This document shows positions 1 through 9,681 of a stretch of 64,000 nucleotides of DNA, in pieces; the stretch's first letter is position 1; each line of letters starts with the position of its first letter. This DNA comes from Gemmatimonadales bacterium. GTDB taxonomy: Bacteria > Gemmatimonadota > Gemmatimonadetes > Gemmatimonadales > GWC2-71-9. The notes below the pieces were generated by a model. It did not search any database. It was not told the origin of the DNA and saw only the letters and a list, made by a program, of their open reading frames with translations. Both the position numbers and the translations under genes were made by a program. Location: assembly GCA_041390145.1 (NCBI GenBank), contig JAWKQM010000009.1:94189-158188 (forward strand), given 5' to 3'.

Positions 1-1490
1 TCCATGAAGAGGTCGATGTTCTCCTGCACCTGCTTCGGCTGGTCGGAGGTGCGCGAGAGGACGAGGTCCTCCGGCAGCCGACCGCTCATGCTCTCCAGCG
101 CCGAGTTCACCGCGGTCCCGAACGCATCGATCTGTTCGCCACTCCGCATCTGGATGCCGAGCGAAATGGCCCGATGCCGACGCCACTCGCCCGTGCTGTC
201 GCGGCTGGTATTGAAGTTTAGATAGCGGGGTGGGCTCTGGTACCCGCGAAAGACGTTTGCGACCTGGCGCAGGTACACTGGAGTGCCGCCCGCCGTGCTG
301 ATGATCACGTCATTCAGGTCCTGCTCACTCTCGAACGACCCTGTCGGGTTTACCACTACGTTGATATCACCCGCCTGCAGCACCCCGCCGGGTACCAGCG
401 TGTTCCGTGCGCTCAGGATGCTCTTGATGCTTGCCGGCTGAATGCCGTAGGACGCCAGCTGCTCCTGGTCGTAGGCCAGGAAGATCTGCTCCGGCAGCAC
501 CCCTGATCGCTGCACCTTGGCAACAAGCGGCACGCCAAGGAGCTGGCGGGTAATGAGGTCGGTGAACTGGTCGAGGTCGCGATAGGTGTACTTGTCGCCA
601 CCCGAAGCAGTCAGCGCCGCCTCGGTGCCCGCGGTATCGCGGACTACGATCGGAGGCCAGGCATCTGGGGAGAATCCGTTGAGGCCGAGGTCAGTGCGGG
701 TAAAGTGGTCGAACGCCGCGAGGAGTGCCGAGTCGCTCGCAGTGGTGCTGAGGTCCAGACCGGCAAACCCGGCGCCAAGGAGTGGCGCGGTCCGCGTCGC
801 GGTGCCGTTTCGCCGCAGCGATTCGCCGAAGAGCCGGACCGCCCGGGTGACGAGCACCGGATTCATGGACTGAGGAAGGGCCACGATGAGGGCCGCCGTA
901 GAGCCCGCTGCCACCCGCTCGCGGGCCCGGGCGATCGCGGCGTTGATGTCGCGGGCGCGGAGCGCGAGCTCCACTTCGCTCTCGTGCGGGCTCGCCACGG
1001 TGAGGAGCAGGGCCGCCGTCTCGCCGAACCCGCTGTTGAACTGGATCGGCCCGGCCCCCTGCGGCAGGCTGCTGTTGAGGGCGGCGAGCTTCAGATTGAT
1101 GTCGCTGAATTCCTTCTCGGGATCGTCGACATCTTCGGCGAGTTGAATCGTGACGATGGACAGCCCGGCCACAGTGAGTGACTTGATCCCGTAGTCGCTG
1201 GCGCCGGTGGGGTGCAGCGTCGGGTTCTGCGCGGCGGTCATTTCGACCTGCCGGGTGACCAGCTGCTCCACCTCTTCCGCACTGGTTCCCGGCCAGGGGG
1301 TGATGGCGGTGGCCACCCGCACCGGGATCACCGGATCCTTGCGCTTCGGCATGTGCGTGTAGCCGTAGAGGCCCCAAGCGACCACGAGCGCGAGCAGGAC
1401 CCAGGACACGTGGCGGTTTTCGACAAAGAAACGCGCCGTGTTGTGGGTGGACGCGGCGCGCTCGTGCTCCGTTCGGGGGTCGTGTGTCAT
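1..1490 (-). CDS. RND efflux permease, N-terminal part (runs off window)
   Basis: Inner-membrane proton/substrate antiporter of a tripartite RND efflux pump. The gene reads leftward off the window edge; about 496 residues are visible from an ATG at 1490. A first membrane helix (HVSWVLLALVVAWGLYGY, about residues 27-45) is followed at once by MPKRKDP and a long periplasmic porter region without further helices, as in HAE1/AcrB-type permeases. The substrate cannot be told. It starts 12 nt after the adaptor gene and belongs to the same operon. The half carrying the proton-relay helices lies outside the window. Confidence 0.9.
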   Translation of the reverse strand, partial: MTHDPRTEHERAASTHNTARFFVENRHVSWVLLALVVAWGLYGYTHMPKRKDPVIPVRVATAITPWPGTSAEEVEQLVTRQVEMTAAQNPTLHPTGASDYGIKSLTVAGLSIVTIQLAEDVDDPEKEFSDINLKLAALNSSLPQGAGPIQFNSGFGETAALLLTVASPHESEVELALRARDINAAIARARERVAAGSTAALIVALPQSMNPVLVTRAVRLFGESLRRNGTATRTAPLLGAGFAGLDLSTTASDSALLAAFDHFTRTDLGLNGFSPDAWPPIVVRDTAGTEAALTASGGDKYTYRDLDQFTDLITRQLLGVPLVAKVQRSGVLPEQIFLAYDQEQLASYGIQPASIKSILSARNTLVPGGVLQAGDINVVVNPTGSFESEQDLNDVIISTAGGTPVYLRQVANVFRGYQSPPRYLNFNTSRDSTGEWRRHRAISLGIQMRSGEQIDAFGTAVNSALESMSGRLPEDLVLSRTSDQPKQVQENIDLFM

Positions 1491-1502
1491 CGGCGGCTCC
1501 GT

Positions 1503-2636
1503 TTAGTCCACCGACCGAACGACATCGCCGTCCTGCACGATTGTCGCGCCGCTGACAATCACGCGATCGCCGGCCGCGAGCCCCGTGCGGACCAGGATGG
1601 CGTTGCCGGTCACCTCTCCCAGTGTCACCGGCGTGAGCCGTGCGATGTCGCGCCCGCTGTCCGCCACGACCCGCATGACGGCGTAGCCGGTGTCCCCGGG
1701 GGTCGCCCGCACCACCGCGTCGAGTGGCACGCTCACCAGGACGGGCGCCGTCGCGGCGCTCTTCGCAACGTTGGGCGGGACGACAAGGCTCGCAACCATC
1801 CCGTCACGCAATGCACCGTCGGCATTGGTCACCGAGACTTCCACGGTACTCACGCGCGTCAGGCTGTTGGCGGAGGGGGCGACCGCGGTGACGGTGCCGG
1901 TGAACACCCGATCAGGCGCCGAGGCGGTCGTGATGCCGATCTGGCGACCGAGGGCGACGCTCGAGAGCATGACGTCGGGCACCCCGAAGACCACCTTGAC
2001 CGAGCTCAGGTCGGCCAGGGTGAATGCCACGGTGCCGGGGCCCACGAGTGTTCCGACCTCAATGTTACGCTTGAGCAGAACCCCATCCATGGGCGCCTTC
2101 AGGGAGGTGTAGCCCAGATTCAATTCGGCCTCGTTCACCTGTGCCTTGGCACCGTCCACCGCCGCGACCGAGGTCTCGTATTCCTGCTTCGCGGAATCGA
2201 AATCGGAACCGGTGATGCTGTTCGTGGCCTGGAGATTGGTGGCGCGTCGGAAGTCGGCCGAGCTCTTGTCGAGCGAGGCCTGGGCCTTGGCCAGGTTCGC
2301 CTTCGCCTTCGTGAGCTGGTCCTGGTACTCGTCAGGGCGCACCTTGGCGAGAACCTGTCCCTTCCGGACCGCATCGCCCTGCTGCAGATCCCGGGCGCGG
2401 GCATCCGCGCCCTGCACCTGATGAATCTCGACGACGAAGCCGTTCACCTTGAAGGCGAGATCCACCTGCGCCCGAGGCGTGACGGTGGCCGAATAGCGGA
2501 TCCCGTCCACCCCTCCGCTCGCTCCCACCACCATCACCTTGACCGGCACACCAGCCGGTGCGTCACTCGCGTGCCCGCCGCACCCGGCCACGAGAATCGC
2601 CACTACTGCCGCCGACATCTGTCGCCACCGGCTCAT
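1503..2636 (-). CDS. RND efflux periplasmic adaptor (membrane fusion protein), lipoprotein
   Basis: 377 aa. Periplasmic adaptor that couples the inner-membrane permease to the outer-membrane channel. The N-terminus is a lipoprotein signal ending in the lipobox LVAGC, so the mature protein is probably lipid-anchored. A barrel-sandwich (lipoyl-like) half, a helical hairpin rich in KANLAKAQASLDKS heptads around residues 120-175, a second lipoyl half (LNLGYTSLKAPMDGVLL) and a beta-barrel/membrane-proximal C-terminus are visible in that order, typical of the HlyD/AcrA family. Its ATG overlaps the stop codon of the TolC-family gene (ATGA), so the two are translationally coupled. Confidence 0.92.
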   Translation of the reverse strand: MSRWRQMSAAVVAILVAGCGGHASDAPAGVPVKVMVVGASGGVDGIRYSATVTPRAQVDLAFKVNGFVVEIHQVQGADARARDLQQGDAVRKGQVLAKVRPDEYQDQLTKAKANLAKAQASLDKSSADFRRATNLQATNSITGSDFDSAKQEYETSVAAVDGAKAQVNEAELNLGYTSLKAPMDGVLLKRNIEVGTLVGPGTVAFTLADLSSVKVVFGVPDVMLSSVALGRQIGITTASAPDRVFTGTVTAVAPSANSLTRVSTVEVSVTNADGALRDGMVASLVVPPNVAKSAATAPVLVSVPLDAVVRATPGDTGYAVMRVVADSGRDIARLTPVTLGEVTGNAILVRTGLAAGDRVIVSGATIVQDGDVVRSVD

Positions 2637-4000
2637 CAGGTGCCTCCCAGGGCCTTATCCAGCTCGGCCTGTGCCGTCCAGAACGACAGCAGCGCCCGCT
2701 GGTACTCGTTGTTGGCGTCCGCCAGCTCCGACTCGGCCTGGAGAACATCCTTGAGGAGCGCGTCCTGCTCCCGGTACTCGTTGGTCAGCACCCGCAACTT
2801 TTCTGTCGCAGCCTGACGGGTCAACTCGGTCACCTTGACCAGTTCCTCCGCCTGGGTCACGTCCCGCAGCCGCGCCGCCACCTCGATTGACACCTGCGCC
2901 TTGGTGTGTGCCAGCTCGTTCTCCGCCTGCGCCACCTCAGCCCGCTTCTTCTGGAGATCCTGGCTCTTCCGGCCCCAGTCGTAGATATCCCATCGGAACT
3001 GGAGTCCCACCGACCAGTCGGTGGCGGGCACGAAGTCCACATTTACCAGCTGGGAGTACTTCATGAACACGTTGAGATCCGGCAGATATTCGGCCTTCGT
3101 TAGCCGGTACCCGGTTTCGGCCTGTTGCATCCGCAGGCCGCGCGCCTGCACATCGGGGCGCTGCGCAATCGCCAGCGACTCGGCTTGCGCGAGCGGCGGA
3201 TAGCCGATCGGGGCCGGCACCTGCTCTTCGACACGGAAGCGGGTGGCGGGGTCACGTCCAAGGAGATTGTTGAAGCGCTCCTGCTGGGTGAGCAAGGCGT
3301 TCGTCTCCCGGCGCACCGTGTACTCGGAACGGGCCAGGCGGGCCCGGGTCTCCATCGCCTCGTATTCCTGCGCCACCTCTTGCGCCACGTACTGCTGCAC
3401 CAGTGCTACCAGCGCCTGGTAGAACGCGACGCTCGTCACCGCCGCGTCGAGCGCGCTTTGGGTCTTGAGCATCTCGTAGTACTGCTGGCGCACCTGCTTG
3501 ACGACCTCCTGCCGCCTGCCCCGGAGTTCCTGTTCGGCCAGCGACTCCTCCAGCTCGAACTGGTTGACCATCAGGCCGATCCGATGGAGTTGCAGGACCG
3601 GCTGCGTCACGCTGGCGGACGCGGCCCCATACGGCCCATCGATGGACTGGATCGTGGTGCTGGAGTCGGGAATGGGGCCGACAATCGGGTAGGTGCCGAA
3701 CTCGCCGGCCGGCACCGTGAACCCCTGGCGGTTAAAGCTGTAGTTGGCGCCTGCCTCGAGAATGAGCGAGGGAAGGTGCCGGGTCCTTGCGGCACCGACC
3801 GAGGCGGTCGCTTTGGTGACTCCCAGCGTTGCGTCGGCGAGGGCCACGTTGCCCTGAATGGCGAGGGCGAGAGCGGCGTCCAGGGTAAGGACAGGAACGC
3901 CAGCGGGCGTACCCTGCTGACCTTGGGCGGGGACGGTAAAGGCGACAAGAAGAAGGACGCCGGCCATTGCGGACCGGAGTTCGCCTCGAGCGGTTGCCAT
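2636..4000 (-). CDS. TolC-family outer membrane efflux protein
   Basis: 454 aa from the ATG at 4000, chosen because AGGAG lies just upstream and because the signal peptide (AMAGVLLLVAFTVPAQGQQ) then sits at the N-terminus. Family: outer membrane efflux protein (OEP). Two repeats of long coiled-coil helices with beta-strand segments between are visible (for example YEMLKTQSALDAAVTSVAFY and VAARLRDVTQAEELVKVTEL). The protein forms the outer-membrane duct of the pump. It is first in the leftward operon TolC-family, adaptor, permease. Upstream it faces the kinase gene starting at 4129, so 4001-4128 must hold divergent promoters. Confidence 0.9.
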   Translation of the reverse strand: MATARGELRSAMAGVLLLVAFTVPAQGQQGTPAGVPVLTLDAALALAIQGNVALADATLGVTKATASVGAARTRHLPSLILEAGANYSFNRQGFTVPAGEFGTYPIVGPIPDSSTTIQSIDGPYGAASASVTQPVLQLHRIGLMVNQFELEESLAEQELRGRRQEVVKQVRQQYYEMLKTQSALDAAVTSVAFYQALVALVQQYVAQEVAQEYEAMETRARLARSEYTVRRETNALLTQQERFNNLLGRDPATRFRVEEQVPAPIGYPPLAQAESLAIAQRPDVQARGLRMQQAETGYRLTKAEYLPDLNVFMKYSQLVNVDFVPATDWSVGLQFRWDIYDWGRKSQDLQKKRAEVAQAENELAHTKAQVSIEVAARLRDVTQAEELVKVTELTRQAATEKLRVLTNEYREQDALLKDVLQAESELADANNEYQRALLSFWTAQAELDKALGGT

Positions 4001-4128
4001 ATACTCCTGCCGAAGGGGGGGCGGCGCGGACTGAAGCCAAGGTCCCCACCAATTTACCGGCCGAAGAGAGACTGTCAAACGCGCCGATGGGTGGCACTCC
4101 GGGGCATGGGGCCCCATCTTCCCTCCCT

Positions 4129-6783
4129 ATGACTGCGCCCTCCCGCCTCACCGCAGCCCTGGCCGACCGCTACCGCATCGAGCGGGAGCTGGGGCAGGGC
4201 GGCATGGCCACGGTCTATCTCGCCGCAGACCTGAAGCACGACCGCCAGGTGGCCATCAAGGTCCTGCGGCCCGAGCTCGCGGCGGTCATCGGCGCGGACC
4301 GGTTCCTCTCCGAGATCAAGACCACCGCCAACCTGCAGCATCCCCACATTCTCCCGCTGTTCGATAGCGGGGTGGCGGACAGCTTCCTCTTCTACGTGAT
4401 GCCGTACGTGCAGGGCGAAACGATGCGCGACCGCATCGACCGCGAGAAGCAGCTCCCCATCGCCGATGCGGTGCGGATCGCCTCCGAAGTGGCCAGCGCG
4501 CTCGACTACGCCCACCGCCACGGTGTCATCCACCGCGACATCAAGCCCGAGAACATCCTGCTGCACGACGGCTCGGCGCTGGTGGCCGACTTCGGCATCG
4601 CGCTCGCCGCCAGCAAGGCCGGCGGCACCCGGATGACCGAGACCGGCATGTCGCTCGGCACCCCGCACTACATGAGCCCCGAGCAGGCGATGGGCGAGCG
4701 CGACATCACCGCCCGCTCCGATGTCTACGCCCTCGGCTGCGTCCTCTACGAGATGCTCCTCGGCGAGCCGCCCTTCACCGGACCGACGGCGCAGTCCATC
4801 GTGGCCAAGGTGATGACCGAGAAGCCGGCTGGATTGACGGCACGGCGGGAGCGGGTCCCGCCCGAGGTGGAGGACACCGTCCTCACCGCGCTCGAGAAGC
4901 TCCCCGCCGACCGATTCGCCTCCGCGGCGGAATTCGCCGCAGGGCTCGTGAACCCGGTCCGTGTCTCGAGGACCACGCCGGCCGACCGGGGCCGAGCAGG
5001 GCGCGGGCGCCTTTCCGGCCCCGCCGCCCCGCTGGCCGTCCTCGCGGCGATCGCCGTGATCGCCGCCACGTGGGGCTGGCTCCGTCCCGTGCCGGCTCCC
5101 GGGCCCCCGTCCCGCCTTGCGCTCCTCGCACCCGGACTGGGTGGCTCGGGCGGATCGTCCATCCAGCGCTGGCTGGCGCTCTCGCCCGACGGCGGCACCG
5201 TCTTCTATGTCGGCCTCGACGCCGATGGCGCCAACCAGCTGATGCGGCAGCCGCTCTCCGCGCTGGAGCCAACGCCTCTCGATGGCACGACGAACTACGG
5301 AAGCCCGCTCGTCTCGCCTGACGGCCGCTGGCTCTACGCCGCCGTCAATGCGGGGTCGACCTTCCGGCTGCCGGTCGGTGGCGGTACGCCCTCCCCGTTG
5401 CCGGACCGCGTCATGGGCACCGGCGGGGCCGCGTGGGGGCCCGACGGCACGCTCTGGTTCAGCCCCGGCGTCGGGCTCGGTCGCGGGCTGCTGGCCCTCA
5501 CGCCAGGGGACTCGGTCATTCAATTCGCGGCCGACCAGGACAACTCCCTGCAGATGCTCCAGGTTCTCCCGGGCGGGCGGCACGCGCTCGTCGGGCGCAA
5601 GCTCGCCTCCGCCGCCGGACCGCTGCTTCTCCTCGACCTGCGGGATGGCAGCACCAGCCCGCTGATCGAGCAGCAGATGGTCGAGGCGCGGTACACCGCT
5701 GGCTACCTCCTCTGGGTCCAGCTCGACGGCACCCTGCTCGCCGCGCCGTTCGATCCGGACCGTCCCGCTCCGGTGGGACCCGGCATCCGCCTCGCGCCTG
5801 GCGTGTCGGTGACCGGCACCGGGCTTGCCCAGTTCGCGGTGGCGCCCAACGGCACGGTGGCGTACGTGCCGGAGGAGCCCCGCTCCCTCCAGTTCGTGGA
5901 CCTGTCGGGAGCGGCGCACTCCGCGGCCGCGGAGCTGCACAACTACCATGCCCCCGAGTTCTCGCCGGACGGGCGGCGCCTCTCGGTGGACTTCAACACC
6001 GCGGATGGCCGGGATGTCTGGATCCTCTCACTCGAGAGCGGCACGCTCTCCCGCACCACCTTCGACCGGGATGGCCATGATGCCACCTGGGTTCCGGACG
6101 GACGGTTCATCACCTATTCCTCGGTCCGGTCGGGGAATCTCGGGGTCTACCGCAAGCGCCCCGGCAGCGCCGAGGCAGCCGAGTCGCTCTTTGCCTCGAT
6201 CAACCTGACCTATACCGGGCGCTGGTTGCCGGACGGCAGCGCCCTGGTCACCGCCGGCAATGACCTGAGCGGCGACTCACGCGCCGACATCGCGATCCTC
6301 GACAGCGCCGGCCGCGGCCCGCTGCGCGCCGTGGTGGCCAGTCCCTTCAATGAGCAGTTTCCGTCCGTTTCACCCGATGGCCGGTGGCTCGCCTTCGCAT
6401 CGGACCAGTCCGGCGACAACCAGGTCTATGTTCGCCCCCTCACCGGCGACGGCGACCAGGTGCAGATCTCCGTGACGGGCGGCACGGAGCCGCTCTGGAG
6501 CCCGGGTGGCCAGACCCTCTACTACCGGGGGCGCGAGAACGGGGTCGACGTGATGACGGCCGCCACCATCCGGACCGCACCCGAGGTCGCCGTCCTCGAT
6601 CGGCGTTCGCTCTTCTCGATGGCGGACTACGTCGGCACCACACCCCACACCAACTACGCCCTCAGCCCTGATGGCCAGACCTTCGCGCTGGTGCGCCGCA
6701 ACCCGGCCACCCGGATCGTGATCATCCAGCACCTTCCCGCCCTGATGCAGCAACTGCAGGGCGCCGCCGGAGCCCCACGCTGA
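4129..6783 (+). CDS. Transmembrane Ser/Thr protein kinase with extracytoplasmic TolB/WD40-like propeller
   Basis: 884 aa if started at the ATG 4129 (an ATG at 4087 is possible). Hanks-type kinase at residues 15-270: glycine loop LGQGGMATVYLA, catalytic Lys in VAIKVL (about K44), HRDIKPEN (D136) and DFG (154-156). One membrane helix follows at about 299-318 (LAVLAAIAVIAATWGWL). Residues 330-880 contain repeated PDGRWLA/SPDG strands, a six-bladed-type propeller like TolB/PD40. The layout suggests a sensor whose outer propeller reads an envelope or extracellular signal. It forms a tandem pair with the next gene (35 nt gap), to which it is closely similar in the kinase part. Confidence 0.93.
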   Translation: MTAPSRLTAALADRYRIERELGQGGMATVYLAADLKHDRQVAIKVLRPELAAVIGADRFLSEIKTTANLQHPHILPLFDSGVADSFLFYVMPYVQGETMRDRIDREKQLPIADAVRIASEVASALDYAHRHGVIHRDIKPENILLHDGSALVADFGIALAASKAGGTRMTETGMSLGTPHYMSPEQAMGERDITARSDVYALGCVLYEMLLGEPPFTGPTAQSIVAKVMTEKPAGLTARRERVPPEVEDTVLTALEKLPADRFASAAEFAAGLVNPVRVSRTTPADRGRAGRGRLSGPAAPLAVLAAIAVIAATWGWLRPVPAPGPPSRLALLAPGLGGSGGSSIQRWLALSPDGGTVFYVGLDADGANQLMRQPLSALEPTPLDGTTNYGSPLVSPDGRWLYAAVNAGSTFRLPVGGGTPSPLPDRVMGTGGAAWGPDGTLWFSPGVGLGRGLLALTPGDSVIQFAADQDNSLQMLQVLPGGRHALVGRKLASAAGPLLLLDLRDGSTSPLIEQQMVEARYTAGYLLWVQLDGTLLAAPFDPDRPAPVGPGIRLAPGVSVTGTGLAQFAVAPNGTVAYVPEEPRSLQFVDLSGAAHSAAAELHNYHAPEFSPDGRRLSVDFNTADGRDVWILSLESGTLSRTTFDRDGHDATWVPDGRFITYSSVRSGNLGVYRKRPGSAEAAESLFASINLTYTGRWLPDGSALVTAGNDLSGDSRADIAILDSAGRGPLRAVVASPFNEQFPSVSPDGRWLAFASDQSGDNQVYVRPLTGDGDQVQISVTGGTEPLWSPGGQTLYYRGRENGVDVMTAATIRTAPEVAVLDRRSLFSMADYVGTTPHTNYALSPDGQTFALVRRNPATRIVIIQHLPALMQQLQGAAGAPR

Positions 6784-6818
6784 GCCTCTAGCCGCCCTCG
6801 CCGCTTTGCCGTATCGTT

Positions 6819-9515
6819 GTGGATTCTTGCCACGGGAGTCACCGCCTGACCGACGCCACCCGTCTCACCGCCGCCCTGGCCGACCGCTACCGCCTCCTCG
6901 ACGAACTCGGCGAGGGGGGGATGGCCACCGTCTACCTCGCCGAGGACCTCCGCCACGATCGCAAGGTGGCGGTCAAGGTGCTGCGGCCCGAGTTGGCCGC
7001 GGTCATCGGCGCCGAGCGGTTCCTGAGCGAAATCAAGACCACCGCCAACCTCCAGCATCCGCATATCCTCCCGCTCTTCGACAGCGGTGAGGCCGACGGA
7101 TTCCTGTTCTATGTCATGCCATACGTGGAGGGCGAGACGGTCCGCGACCGGCTCACCCGCGAGAAGCAGCTTCCGGTGGCGGATGCCGTCCGCATCGCGA
7201 CCGAGGTAGCGGCGGCGCTCGACTACGCCCACCGGCACGGGGTGATCCACCGCGACATCAAGCCTGAGAACATCCTGCTGCACGACGGCTCGGCGCTGGT
7301 GGCCGACTTCGGCATCGCGCTCGCCGCAAGCAAGGCGGGCAGCACCCGGATGACCGAGACCGGGATGAGCCTCGGCACGCCGCACTACATGAGCCCCGAA
7401 CAGGCCATGGGCGAGCGCGAGATCACCGCCCGCTCCGATGTCTATGCCCTTGGCTGCGTGCTCTATGAAATGCTCACCGGCGAGCCGCCATTCATGGGGC
7501 CCACCGCCCAGGCGATCATCGCGCGGGTGGTGACCGAGACTCCGCGCTCGATCACCAGTCAGCGCCACACTATCCCGCCCCAGGTCGAGGCGGCGGTGTT
7601 CACTGCTCTCGAAAAGCTCCCTGCCGACCGCTTCGCCACGGCAGCGGAATTTGCCGCCGCGCTGGCCGACACCAAGTACCAGTCGACCGCCATGCTCGCG
7701 GCGTCAGCGTCGGCCGGACCAGGCAGTCGGACCTGGCAGCGGAGATTCACGGTGGCCGCCGTCGCGGCGGTCGCCGCCACCATTCTCGCCGCGTGGGGGT
7801 GGGTGCGGGCGCGGGCGGCGGCCGACGTGCCCGCCACGCACCAGTACATCGCGCTCGGCGACAGCCTCAAGCCGAATGCCGCTCAACCGGCGCTTGCCCT
7901 GTCGCCGGACGGAGCCACGCTGGTCTTCCGGGACGAGGCGCAGAACGGCATGCTCTGGGTCAAGCGGGCGGGCACGCTCAAGCCCATCGCCCTGTCCGGC
8001 ACCGAGCGCGCCGCCAACCCGGTCTTCTCGCCGGATGGACAGTGGATCGCCTTCGTGGCTGACGGGCAACTCCAGAAGGCGCGTATCTCGGGAGGCGCCG
8101 TGGTCAAGGTGGCCGACTCGGTGGCCGGCGGCTTCGGCGGCGTTGCCTGGCTCGACGACGGGACGATGATCTACGTGTCCACGGACCTGAATCAACTCAT
8201 GCGAATCAGCGACGCGGGGGGTGAGGCGACGAGCGTGTTCAACACCAACGGGCTGCAGGGGGTCGGCGTGGGCTACCCGGTGGCGCTTCCGGGTGCACGC
8301 GGAGTGCTTTTCCAGGCCTGCAGTTCGGGGTGTGTCACGATGAGCCTCCGCGTGCTGGACCTGCGTTCCGGCGAGCAGAAACTGCTCCTGGGCGAGGTCG
8401 CGCAGGGGTGGTACCTGCCCACCGGCCAGCTGCTGTATGTCCAGCGCGACGGGACCGCGCTTGTCGCCCCCTTCGACCTCGACCGCCTCGAACTCACCGG
8501 GGTGGGTGTGCCGGCGCTCGGGAATGTCTATGTGGGTTTTGGATTCGCCCAGCTCACCTGGACTCCATCGGGCACCGTGATGTACCTCGAGGGGGTGGTC
8601 CAGGGGAACGAAAACGTCGTTGTCCGGGTCTCCCTCGATGGGGCCGCGACGCGGATTGACTCAACGTGGGTGGGACGGTTCACGTCGCTGGCCATCGCGC
8701 CCGACGGGCACCGGCTGGCCGTGGGGGCCGGGGCGGGCATTGGCGGACTCAACATCTGGATCAAGCAGCTCGACCGGGGTCCGTTCAGCCGGCTCTCCTT
8801 CGGGGGCGGGGACCGGCGGCCCACCTGGTCGCCTGACGGCCGGATGGTGGCGTTCATCCGCGACACGGCCGGGAAGAGCGTCGTCGCGGCGCGCTTCGCC
8901 GACGGCAGCCGGCCCGACACCGTCCTCGCGGAAACACCGTTCATTCTCCAGGAAGTGGACTGGTCGCGCGACGGGCGCTGGCTCGTGGCCCGCACGGACA
9001 ACGCAAACGAGGGGGCCGGCAACATCGTCGGCATTCGCCTGGACGGCGACACGACACTGGTGCCGCTGGTGACGAGTCCCTACACCGAGCTCCACCCGGC
9101 CGTCTCCCCCGATGTGCGCTGGCTGGCCTACACCTCCAATGAGTCGGGACGCAACGAGGTCTACGTGCGCCCCTTCCCCAACACCAACGACGGGCGGTGG
9201 CAGGTGTCCACCGCGGGGGGACAGACGCCCCGCTGGGCCCCCGACGGTCGCACGCTCTACTTCGTTGATCCCGCCGGCCAGGTCATCGCGGCCCATGTCC
9301 GGGCCGGACCTGGTTTCGCCGTCGACGATCTCCGTCCGCTGTTCAATGCCTCGGGGTTCATCCTTGACGGCTTCCACCAGGCCTACGATGTCACGCCCGA
9401 TGGTCGTGATTTCCTCTTCATTTCGCCGCGCGAGGTCTCCACCTCCTCCCGGACGCCGGCGGTCGTGCGCGTTGACCATTGGTTCCGGGAGCTCAAGACT
9501 CGGTCAAGCCAATAG
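6819..9515 (+). CDS. Transmembrane Ser/Thr protein kinase with propeller domain (tandem paralogue)
   Basis: 898 aa from a GTG at 6819; no good ribosome site is visible, and an in-frame non-ATG start nearer the TDATRLTAALADRYR segment is possible. Kinase residues: LGEGGMATVYLAEDL, VAVKVL, HRDIKPEN and DFGIALAASKAG, nearly identical to its upstream neighbour. A membrane helix lies at about 305-325 (VAAVAAVAATILAAWGWV). A C-terminal propeller with repeated LSPDG/SPDGQWIAF motifs follows. The propeller halves of the two neighbours differ far more than the kinase halves, so the outside specificities probably differ. An expanded receptor-kinase family of this layout is common in Gemmatimonadota and Acidobacteriota. 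Confidence 0.93.
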   Translation: MDSCHGSHRLTDATRLTAALADRYRLLDELGEGGMATVYLAEDLRHDRKVAVKVLRPELAAVIGAERFLSEIKTTANLQHPHILPLFDSGEADGFLFYVMPYVEGETVRDRLTREKQLPVADAVRIATEVAAALDYAHRHGVIHRDIKPENILLHDGSALVADFGIALAASKAGSTRMTETGMSLGTPHYMSPEQAMGEREITARSDVYALGCVLYEMLTGEPPFMGPTAQAIIARVVTETPRSITSQRHTIPPQVEAAVFTALEKLPADRFATAAEFAAALADTKYQSTAMLAASASAGPGSRTWQRRFTVAAVAAVAATILAAWGWVRARAAADVPATHQYIALGDSLKPNAAQPALALSPDGATLVFRDEAQNGMLWVKRAGTLKPIALSGTERAANPVFSPDGQWIAFVADGQLQKARISGGAVVKVADSVAGGFGGVAWLDDGTMIYVSTDLNQLMRISDAGGEATSVFNTNGLQGVGVGYPVALPGARGVLFQACSSGCVTMSLRVLDLRSGEQKLLLGEVAQGWYLPTGQLLYVQRDGTALVAPFDLDRLELTGVGVPALGNVYVGFGFAQLTWTPSGTVMYLEGVVQGNENVVVRVSLDGAATRIDSTWVGRFTSLAIAPDGHRLAVGAGAGIGGLNIWIKQLDRGPFSRLSFGGGDRRPTWSPDGRMVAFIRDTAGKSVVAARFADGSRPDTVLAETPFILQEVDWSRDGRWLVARTDNANEGAGNIVGIRLDGDTTLVPLVTSPYTELHPAVSPDVRWLAYTSNESGRNEVYVRPFPNTNDGRWQVSTAGGQTPRWAPDGRTLYFVDPAGQVIAAHVRAGPGFAVDDLRPLFNASGFILDGFHQAYDVTPDGRDFLFISPREVSTSSRTPAVVRVDHWFRELKTRSSQ

Positions 9516-9517
9516 CA

Positions 9518-9655
9518 ATGGCAGGGGCGCCGCAGCTTCCGGACATCGGGGACGGGTACCGCGTCGAGCGTGAAATCGGCCAGGGCGGCCTGCGCCGGCC
9601 CGAGGTCCAGGCACTGCTCCGGGAAATCGACTGGATGCTGCCGAACGCGCGGTGA
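9518..9655 (+). pseudogene. Remnant of a third Ser/Thr kinase gene (N-terminus joined to a C-terminus)
   Basis: A 45-codon reading frame starts 2 nt after the stop of the second kinase. Its first 24 residues (ending YRVEREIGQGG) are the beginning of a Hanks kinase up to the glycine loop. The rest (LRRPEVQALLREIDWMLPNAR) does not continue the kinase and looks like the end of some larger protein. The simplest reading is an internal deletion that removed most of a third tandem kinase. It could instead be a short expressed peptide. Nothing beyond the glycine-loop start is catalytic. Confidence 0.6.
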
Positions 9656-9681
9656 CTTGGACTGCAGTCTTCCCGCCTTCC

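Noticed and set aside
1212..2816. Long open frame on the plus strand opposite the RND adaptor and TolC genes
   Set aside because: Arg/His/Gly-rich translation without any domain; it mirrors the codon structure of the genuine minus-strand genes in high-GC DNA.
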